Positions 26,070 through 31,882 of a stretch of DNA of 47,260 nucleotides are shown here, in pieces (within the stretch, counting starts at the first letter, position 1; each line of letters begins with the position of its first letter). The stretch is from positions 1-47,260 of the forward strand of contig CAIMWE010000192.1 in NCBI GenBank assembly GCA_903845115.1, in the 5' to 3' direction. The DNA comes from an uncultured Acidobacteriota bacterium. Lineage in GTDB: Bacteria; Acidobacteriota; Thermoanaerobaculia; UBA5066. The position numbers were made by a program, and so were the translations under genes. The notes beneath the pieces are model-generated. The model was given only the letters and a program-made list of their open reading frames with translations, was not told where the DNA came from and ran no database searches.

Positions 26070-27616
26070 CGGGCCAGCTCCTGACGGCCGCCTTCGGCGC
26101 GTGGGCCCGCGGCCGCGTCGGGAAGGTCGAGCGCCTGGGCCGCGATCCGGTCGAGGTTCAGCGCAAGACGCTCTCCCGGCTGCTACAGGCCGCTGCGGAG
26201 ACGTCGTTCGGTAAGGAGCACGCGTTTCGCCGGATCACGCGGCACTCCGGCTTCGCCTCCGCTGTCCCGGTCCGGCGGTACGCCCAGTTCGTCCCCTGGA
26301 TCGATCGCCAGCTCTCCGGGGAGGCCGACGTCTGCTGGCCGGGCCGTCCCCGCTACTTCGCCAAGACCTCGGGGACGACCGCGGGCGACAAGTCGATCCC
26401 GGTTACCGAGGAGATGGTGGGGCAGAACCGTCGGGCCGGGCGCGACATCCTCGCGTTCCACCTCCGGAACACTCCCGGCTCGGGCATCCTCGGGGGGCGT
26501 CAGCTCTTCCTGGGAGGGTCGACGCTTCTCGAGCCGCTCCCGACCGGCGCCTTTCGCGGGGACCTGTCCGGGGTGATGGCCCGCGAGATGCCGTTCTATC
26601 TCCGTCCCGGCATCCTCCCCTCCCCCGGCGTCGTCGCGATCGCCGGGTGGGAGAAGAAGCTCGAGGCGATCGCGAAGGAGAGCCTCTCGCAGGACCTCCG
26701 GCTGATCGCCGGGATGCCGTCCTGGTCGCTTCTCCTGTTTGAAGCGTGGAAGAGACTCTCCGGGGGCGCCACCGTCGGTGAGCTCTTCCCGAGGCTCGAG
26801 CTGTTCGTGCACGGCGGAGTCCGCTACGAGCCGTACCAGGCCCCGGCCGAGGCCGCGGTCGGCAGGGGCGTTCGGCGCCTGGAGGTCTACCCCGCGAGCG
26901 AGGCCTTCATCGCCGTGCAGGACGCCGCTCCCGCCGACGGACTCCTCCTCGGCCTCGACTACGGGACGTTCTACGAGTTCATCCCGGCTGCGGAGGCGGG
27001 CTCCGATTCGCCCCGCCGGCTCGGGATCGGCGACGTGTCGCTGGGCGAGACCTACTCGATCGTCCTCTCGAACGTCGCCGGCCTCTGGGCGTACGAGATC
27101 GGCGACCTCGTCCGCTTCGTGTCGATCACGCCCCCTCGCCTGGTCGTGGCCGGACGCACCGGCCACTTCTCGAACTGCTGCGGCGAGAACCTGATCGTCG
27201 AGGAGGTGGAAGCGGGCGCAACGACCGCCGCCGCAGCGTGTCGACTCCCTCTCGGGGAGTTCACCGTCGCCCCGGTCTACCCGGACGCCGTCGACTCCCG
27301 CCCGCGTCTCGAATGGGTCGTGGAGCTTCCCGACGACGAGCCATTCCTGGAGGAACCGCTCCTCATCGCCTTCGACCGGACCCTCCGCGCCCGGAACCAC
27401 GACTACGACACCAAGAGAACCCACGACGCCGGCATGCTGCAGCCGGTCCTGACCGTCGTCCCCAGCGGGACGTTCCACGCCTGGCTCCGCTCCCGGGGAA
27501 AGCTCGGGGGGCAGAACAAGGTGCCGCGGCTGATGAACGACCGCTCGATTGTCGACTCCGTCCTCGGGGCGGTTCGGCCGGGCGGACACCCTCTGACCGA
27601 CGCCCCGGGCCGCTGA
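26066..27616 (+). CDS. GH3-family acyl-adenylating amide synthetase-like protein
   Basis: A 516-residue member of the GH3 family, known in plants for ATP-dependent conjugation of carboxylic acids such as auxin or jasmonate to amino acids. ATP-binding motif 1 is YFAKTSGTTAGDKSIPVT, motif 2 contains EVYPASEAF, motif 3 YEIGDLVRF, followed by VAGRTGHFSN. Bacterial members are common but mostly uncharacterised. The acyl and amine substrates are unknown here. GTG at 26066 overlaps the hydrolase stop by four bases. One reading is that the hydrolase releases an acid and GH3 re-conjugates it to an amine, which could make a phosphorus-free amino lipid. That is speculation. Confidence 0.85.
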   Translation: MTGQLLTAAFGAWARGRVGKVERLGRDPVEVQRKTLSRLLQAAAETSFGKEHAFRRITRHSGFASAVPVRRYAQFVPWIDRQLSGEADVCWPGRPRYFAKTSGTTAGDKSIPVTEEMVGQNRRAGRDILAFHLRNTPGSGILGGRQLFLGGSTLLEPLPTGAFRGDLSGVMAREMPFYLRPGILPSPGVVAIAGWEKKLEAIAKESLSQDLRLIAGMPSWSLLLFEAWKRLSGGATVGELFPRLELFVHGGVRYEPYQAPAEAAVGRGVRRLEVYPASEAFIAVQDAAPADGLLLGLDYGTFYEFIPAAEAGSDSPRRLGIGDVSLGETYSIVLSNVAGLWAYEIGDLVRFVSITPPRLVVAGRTGHFSNCCGENLIVEEVEAGATTAAAACRLPLGEFTVAPVYPDAVDSRPRLEWVVELPDDEPFLEEPLLIAFDRTLRARNHDYDTKRTHDAGMLQPVLTVVPSGTFHAWLRSRGKLGGQNKVPRLMNDRSIVDSVLGAVRPGGHPLTDAPGR

Positions 27617-27731
27617 TCACACCCTTAACGGGCCCCCCTGGGAAACCTCGACAGAGTCCGGGGCGAGAGGAAGCCGCCTAACGTGCCTTTGGCAGTCCCT
27701 TCCCCGGATCTTCGATTCCCCTCGAGCAGCC

Positions 27732-27747
27732 TTCAACCCGAATTCAC
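27732..27747 (+). promoter_or_regulatory. Pho-box-like repeat pair upstream of the small helical protein
   Basis: TTCAA (27732) and TTCAC (27743) 11 bases apart, preceded by weaker CTCGA at 27721; 46-61 bases before the ATG of the 70-residue protein. Two good copies instead of three. Confidence 0.4.
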
Positions 27748-27792
27748 GCTCGGGCGTCACCATTCCTGCCTCTAGAACCGTGGGAGGACGAC

Positions 27793-28005
27793 ATGTCGAA
27801 GCACGCCGCCCAGCAGCACCGCGAAGCCGCCAAGCAACTCGAACAGGCGGCTTTCCACCACCGGGAGGCCGCGATGCACTACGAGGTCGGCGACGGCGAG
27901 ACGGCCGACCAGCACGCGCGCCGTGCCGCCGAGCACATGAACAAGGCCGACGAGCACGTCGTCGAAGCGGCGATGGCTGACGCGGAAGAGGAAGGGAGCG
28001 CGTAA
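27793..28005 (+). CDS. Small His/Ala/Glu-rich helical protein
   Basis: A 70-residue protein made almost entirely of amphipathic helix, with repeated His and Ala (KHAAQQHREAAKQLEQAAFHHREAAMHYE) and an acidic end. It has no signal peptide or membrane segment. Similar short 'HH-EAA' proteins are widespread in proteobacteria, without known function. GGGAGG lies nine bases before the ATG. The nine histidines at regular helical spacing suggest metal or nucleic-acid binding, or a helical bundle. It stands alone under a Pho-like repeat pair and is convergent with the Cys-containing small gene. Confidence 0.75.
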   Translation: MSKHAAQQHREAAKQLEQAAFHHREAAMHYEVGDGETADQHARRAAEHMNKADEHVVEAAMADAEEEGSA

Positions 28006-28032
28006 CCCGAGGTTCCGGGGAGCCGGACGGTT

Positions 28033-28293
28033 CTAGTTTTCGTCATCGATCGCTCGGGCCCGGGTGGCCAGACGGAGCTGGCCGGGATTGCGCCTGGCGA
28101 TCATTCGCCATTTCTGCAGCGCAGCGGCTCCACACGAGGCTTCCAGACCCCCTTCGGAGGCATGGAGCCAGAGGAGCTCTCCCGTGCGATCCCGGTGGGG
28201 GACCGGATTTCCCCCCTCCGCGCACCGCGGGCAGCGCCGCGCTACTTCCTCCTCCAGCTCGCCGGCACCGCTGAGCTCCCTCTGCTCGTTCAT
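28033..28293 (-). CDS. Small CPxC protein of unknown function
   Basis: An 86-residue protein from the ATG at 28293, chosen for its excellent ribosome site (AGGAGG five bases upstream); the frame runs on to 28428 without another supported start. It has CPRC at 21-24, His33, His44 and Cys54, which could make a small zinc site, and a basic C-terminal half (KWRMIARRNPGQLRLATRAR). I do not recognise the family. A Pho-like triple repeat lies upstream on its own strand, back-to-back with the site of the divergent unit starting at 28502, so it looks phosphate regulated. Confidence 0.6.
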   Translation of the reverse strand: MNEQRELSGAGELEEEVARRCPRCAEGGNPVPHRDRTGELLWLHASEGGLEASCGAAALQKWRMIARRNPGQLRLATRARAIDDEN

Positions 28294-28336
28294 ATTTCCC
28301 TCCTCTCCATTCGAGGCGGGATGCTGCTGTGCCTCC

Positions 28337-28363
28337 TTGAAATCCCGGTGAGGCGAACGTAAA
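28337..28363 (-). promoter_or_regulatory. Pho-box-like triple repeat upstream of the CPxC protein
   Basis: On the minus strand TTTAC, CTCAC and TTCAA occur at exact 11-base spacing (plus-strand positions 28359, 28348, 28337), 44-70 bases before the ATG at 28293. Confidence 0.5.
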
Positions 28364-28423
28364 GATCTTCTCCTCCGAGCAAGCGCCGAGACGGCACTCT
28401 CGGGTGCCGCCGGCCCATGACAT

Positions 28424-28450
28424 CTCACAGGGCCTTCACGGGCTCTTCAC
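28424..28450 (+). promoter_or_regulatory. Pho-box-like triple repeat upstream of the SpsF-SMR-CHAD run
   Basis: CTCAC (28424), TTCAC (28435) and TTCAC (28446) with exact 11-base spacing, 52-78 bases before the ATG at 28502. One of the best copies outside pstS. It is divergent from the site serving the CPxC gene, 60 bases away. Confidence 0.65.
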
Positions 28451-28501
28451 CCTTCCTGCGACTCCTTCTCCGACGATGCCGTCCAGGAGAAGCCTGACCC
28501 G

Positions 28502-28639
28502 ATGAGACGGAAGAAAGTCCTTCTGATCAACGGCTCGCTCGACCAGTCGGCGATGATGCATCGCGTCTGCGAGCAGCTCGCCGCGACGCACATCCGCGTC
28601 CATTCCCGGTTCCAAGCTGACGGCTGCCCTCCGGCGTGA
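28502..28639 (+). pseudogene. Short ORF, likely N-terminal remnant of a glycosyltransferase
   Basis: A 45-codon frame whose first 30 residues (MRRKKVLLINGSLDQSAMMH) look like the N-terminal nucleotide-binding strand of GT-B type glycosyltransferases, which should run to 350 or more residues. It then ends at a TGA that overlaps the next gene's GTG as GTGA. AGGAG lies upstream at long spacing. I read it as a gene cut down by deletion whose start region is kept because it carries the promoter and coupling signal. It could instead be a short leader peptide. The assignment to a glycosyltransferase is from memory of the family's N-terminus and is not firm. Confidence 0.4.
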
Positions 28640-29466
28640 CGGTCGTGGACGGCGTCCTGACGGTGATCCAGGCCTGCACCGGGTCCACGCGGCTTCCCGG
28701 GAAGGTCCTGCTCCCGCTGGGAGGGCGGCCGGCCCTGTCCCGCATGCTCGAGCGCATCCGATGCGCCGAGCTTGCTGGCACCGTCGTCGTCGCCACCACG
28801 ACCCTGGCCGAGGACGACGCCATCGAGGTCCTCTCGGCCGAAGAGGGCGTCCCCTGCTTCCGGGGCGACCCGACCGATCTCCTCGACCGGCACATCCAGG
28901 CGGCGAGGAGGTTCGATGCGGTCCACGTCGTCAAGATCCCCTCCGAATGCCCGCTCATCGATCCCGCGATCGTCGACGAGGTGATCGGGAGCTACCTCTA
29001 CCGGCCCGCCTCCTGGGACTACGTGAGCAACCTGCATCCGCCCTCCTGGCCCGAAGGCAACGACGTGGAGGTCATGTCGCGAGAGGCTCTCGAGACCGCA
29101 TGGGCAGAGGCGCGTCGCCCCTTCGAGCGAGAGCACACCACCCCCTTCCTCTGGGACCAGCCGGACCGGTTCCGGATCGGAAACGTCCTCTGGGACGAAG
29201 GACCCGACCTTTCGATGCGCGTGCGGCTGACCCTCGAGTGGCCGGAGGACTACGAGCTGATCCGGACGCTCTTCGAAGCCGCTTACCCTGCCGACCCCCG
29301 CTTCGGCCTGCGCGAGATCCTCCAGCTTCTCCAGATCTGGCCGGACCTGGGCCGGATCAACTCCCACCTGTGCGACCTCAACCGGAACCGTCACCAGCTC
29401 GACAACCTCGTCGAGCCCGTCTTCCGAAGGACGAGCGGCTTCGATACCCGCCCGAATCGCTGGTGA
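28636..29466 (+). CDS. SpsF/NeuA-like nucleotidyl (cytidylyl)transferase
   Basis: A 276-residue nucleotide-sugar transferase of the SpsF family. The nucleotide-binding N-terminus IQACTGSTRLPGKVLLPLGG (family form QARxGSTRLPGK) is followed by VVVATTTLAEDDAI, FRGDPTDLLDRH and the acidic site in IPSECPLIDP. It would activate a sugar or sugar acid as a CMP or CDP derivative for surface glycans or glycolipids. The closing region (LTLEWPEDYELIRTLF) matches the family's C-terminal motif. GTG at 28636 overlaps the preceding short frame by four bases. It lies in the Pho-preceded unit with SMR and CHAD genes; 148 bases separate it from the SMR gene, with no terminator seen. Confidence 0.8.
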   Translation: MTVVDGVLTVIQACTGSTRLPGKVLLPLGGRPALSRMLERIRCAELAGTVVVATTTLAEDDAIEVLSAEEGVPCFRGDPTDLLDRHIQAARRFDAVHVVKIPSECPLIDPAIVDEVIGSYLYRPASWDYVSNLHPPSWPEGNDVEVMSREALETAWAEARRPFEREHTTPFLWDQPDRFRIGNVLWDEGPDLSMRVRLTLEWPEDYELIRTLFEAAYPADPRFGLREILQLLQIWPDLGRINSHLCDLNRNRHQLDNLVEPVFRRTSGFDTRPNRW

Positions 29467-29614
29467 ACACGCTCCTGTTCTCCCCGTCGGGGAGGGTCGC
29501 CGTCGTATCCCGCCAGCAAAGGGGCCGTGCTCTCCTTCACCCGGTGGAGTTCGTCGACGCCGTGCGCCATCCGCGTCCTCCAGCCGACCCGGCTCGCCCG
29601 GAAGGAGAGTAGAA

Positions 29615-29998
29615 ATGCGGCCCTGGATCTTTCTCGTCCTCTCGGCCCTCCTTCAGGTCGGCTGGCTCTTCAGCCTCAGGCAGACCGAGGGCTTCACGCG
29701 TCTCGTCCCCCTCCTCTTCTACGGTTTCTTCGGGCTCACTTCCGCTTACTGCCTCTCCCGCTCCCTCGACGGGATCCCCATGAGCACCGCCTACGCCGTG
29801 TGGACCGGCATCTCCGTCGCCGGAACGGCGATGGTCGACCTGGCCGTCTTCCGGCAGCTGGACCTCTCCCGGCTGCTCTGCATCGCCCTCATCCTCGCGG
29901 GATCGACCGGTCTCAGGATCGCTTCGGAGCCTCACGCCAGGCCGGGCGCCGGGCCGACCTCCCCCCCGGCAACCGACCCCGTCGGAGACGCTCGATGA
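29615..29998 (+). CDS. SMR-family four-helix membrane protein with Gln at the Glu14 position
   Basis: A 127-residue protein with four hydrophobic helices (about 4-22, 30-50, 57-77, 84-104) and a Pro-rich tail; the GFTRLVPLLFY and GIPMSTAYAVWTGI segments are typical of small multidrug resistance proteins. The residue aligned with the essential Glu14 of EmrE is Gln14 (codon CAG). Proton-coupled drug export needs that glutamate, so this protein is unlikely to be an ordinary multidrug or guanidinium exporter. Some SMR relatives move lipid-linked sugars, and its company of a sugar nucleotidyltransferase fits that better. AAGGAG precedes the ATG. Confidence 0.85.
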   Translation: MRPWIFLVLSALLQVGWLFSLRQTEGFTRLVPLLFYGFFGLTSAYCLSRSLDGIPMSTAYAVWTGISVAGTAMVDLAVFRQLDLSRLLCIALILAGSTGLRIASEPHARPGAGPTSPPATDPVGDAR

Positions 29999-30019
29999 GC
30001 CCTCGAGGACCCGGAAGCC

Positions 30020-30907
30020 ATGAAGGCTGACGTCCCGAGTCCCTTCCACGGTCCTCGCCCGGCCGTGCCGGTCCTGGACGAGGCGATCCGTCGCCAGCGG
30101 GACGACCTCAGGCGGATCCTGGCGGCATACGGCCGCAACGCCGGGCCGAACGGGCTTCACGACCTCCGGGTCGCCCTCCGCCGGTCGGCCGCGCTCGGGA
30201 GGCTGCTGGGCGGGCATCCCGGCCCGAAGGACGGCCGAGAGGTCCGAAAGCTGGCCGACCGGCTTCGCCGCTACCTGTCGCCCGCCCGGCAGCGGCAGGT
30301 CTCGCTCGAGCTCGTCCGGATCCTCACCCGGAAGGACGAGGCGCTCCATCGCCTCGTTGCCACCGTCCTCTCGTCGGGAAGGGGCATCTCGAGGCACCCC
30401 GGCGTCGCCGACGTCCAGCGGTCGGGAGGACAAGTCCTGTCCGCCATGGACGAGTGGAGGGAGTCGATCTCTCACGGCGCGCATAACAGGGCCTCGAACC
30501 GGAAGCTCGGACGGTCGGTCGAACGCCGGGTCCGGGAGGGAGCGCGGGAAATCCTCGAGATCGGCATTCCGGGCCGCAAGGCCCTCCACCCGCAACGCAT
30601 CGCCTGCAAGAAGCTACGGTACGAACTGGAGATTCTCCGGGACGTCGTGCCGGGAGTCGAGCGGGTGGTGAAGGCCTCGCGGAGAGCCCAGGAGGTCCTC
30701 GGCGACGCCCACGACTGGGACGGCCTGGTCCAGGACCTCGAGAAGGCGGCCGGGACGTTGCCGCCTCGAGAAAAGAGAGCCATCGCGGACCTGATCTCGA
30801 GGGCGAAGTCGAACCGCCGGCGCACCTCGCTTCGGGCGAAGGACGCGATGGCCGATTTCCTGCCCCTCGTGGAGACCCTCCCCCACCTCGTGAAGCCGGT
30901 CAGCTAG
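30020..30907 (+). CDS. CHAD-domain protein (polyphosphate-binding)
   Basis: A 295-residue CHAD (conserved histidine alpha-helical domain) protein, all helix and very basic. The repeat pattern is GLHDLRVALRRSAALGRLL near 45-63 and HPQRIACKKLRYELEIL near 192-208, each with the conserved His and Arg/Lys that line a positively charged groove. CHAD domains bind polyphosphate chains and associate with polyphosphate granules. There is no attached CYTH domain. Its ATG is 21 bases after the SMR gene with only a weak GAGGA upstream. Location in a Pho-preceded unit supports a phosphate-storage role. Confidence 0.88.
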   Translation: MKADVPSPFHGPRPAVPVLDEAIRRQRDDLRRILAAYGRNAGPNGLHDLRVALRRSAALGRLLGGHPGPKDGREVRKLADRLRRYLSPARQRQVSLELVRILTRKDEALHRLVATVLSSGRGISRHPGVADVQRSGGQVLSAMDEWRESISHGAHNRASNRKLGRSVERRVREGAREILEIGIPGRKALHPQRIACKKLRYELEILRDVVPGVERVVKASRRAQEVLGDAHDWDGLVQDLEKAAGTLPPREKRAIADLISRAKSNRRRTSLRAKDAMADFLPLVETLPHLVKPVS

Positions 30908-31066
30908 GGGCGAGGCTGGCGGCGAGATTCCTCTCCACCCGGCGGGCTGCACCACGGAGCCGTTCCGGATCGAGCGCAGCCTCAACGCGAACGTCGTGGC
31001 CTAGGAGGCCATTCCGGACGGGAACCGAAACAGCGAAGCAAAGGCGCGGGACGAGGCCCGGACCGC

Positions 31067-31639
31067 CTATACCTTTCCTTTCCCCTTGGCCTTCGCCGGC
31101 ACTTTCCCCCGCGAGGCGGAGCGCGTCGCCCGTTTCACGGGGCTGCGCCTGGCTGCCGGCCCGAGGCTCGAGTCGTCGGATCCCTCTTCCGGCCGGCGGA
31201 CGGGCGACCCGATCCGGCTCGCCGCCTCCAGGGCCTGGCGCCGGATGGACCCGCTCGCCGGGGCCTTCGCCGCGTGCCGGATGACGTCGTTCACCGAGAG
31301 CAGCCCGGCCACGCGCCCGTCGGGGTGAAGGACCGGGAGACGACGGACCTGGTTGAGCGACATCGTCTCCAGGGCATCCTCGAGGTCGTCCTCCGGCCCG
31401 CAGAAATGGAGAGTACCGCTGATGACCTCCGCCACGACGATCAGTGACGGAGTCCGATTGCGGGTCGCCGAGGCGATCGCGACGTCGCGGTCCGTGATCA
31501 TCCCGACCACCGTTCCGTCGGGGCTCAGGACCGGGAGAGCGCCGCAGTCCTTCTCGAACAGGGCGCTCGTCACCAGAGCCAGGTCGTCGCTCACCGCACA
31601 GCAGCTCGGCTCTACCGTCATGATGTCCCGAACCTTCAT
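31067..31639 (-). CDS. CBS-domain pair protein with basic tail
   Basis: A 190-residue protein with two CBS domains (about 1-60 and 70-125; motifs MITDRDVAI and GLLSVNDVI near their ends), which bind adenine nucleotides and act as energy-sensing modules. After a linker, the last 45 residues are Lys/Arg/Ala/Ser-rich, ending KVPAKAKGKGKV, which resembles histone-like tails and may bind nucleic acid or polyphosphate. The ATG follows GGAGG at seven bases. It is convergent with CHAD and divergent from the pyruvate-kinase-like gene. I see no Pho-like repeats on its strand. Confidence 0.82.
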   Translation of the reverse strand: MKVRDIMTVEPSCCAVSDDLALVTSALFEKDCGALPVLSPDGTVVGMITDRDVAIASATRNRTPSLIVVAEVISGTLHFCGPEDDLEDALETMSLNQVRRLPVLHPDGRVAGLLSVNDVIRHAAKAPASGSIRRQALEAASRIGSPVRRPEEGSDDSSLGPAARRSPVKRATRSASRGKVPAKAKGKGKV

Positions 31640-31841
31640 CGCCTTACCTCCGTCTTGCCCCTTGGATCTCCGCGAAATGCCGAAGAGCGCCGCCGCTGAT
31701 CCGCTCCGCCCGGGACCGGCACGCCGCGTCCCCGGCGGGAACGCGACCGGATTCTAGACTACTCGCTCCGACCGGCCGCCCGCGGGCCCGCCAGCCTCCG
31801 CCTGGAGTTCACCCGGAGTTCCGGCGCGGGAGCGGACCGTC

Positions 31842-31857
31842 TTCACACTCTCTTCAC
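31842..31857 (+). promoter_or_regulatory. Pho-box-like repeat pair upstream of the pyruvate-kinase-like gene
   Basis: Two perfect TTCAC copies (31842, 31853) 11 bases apart. A further pair, TTCAC (31808) and TTCCG (31819), lies 23 bases upstream, also 11 apart. A possible -10 (GACAAT, 31869-31874) follows, which would put the transcript start next to the GTG at 31883. Confidence 0.55.
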
Positions 31858-31882
31858 ACGAAAAGAGGGACAATTCGGTGAA

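Noticed and set aside
30906-31004. Open frame after CHAD ending in CTTEPFRIERSLNANVVA
   Set aside because: The peptide looks coding-like but has no start codon or ribosome site and matches no family I know. It could be a relic; too weak to annotate.
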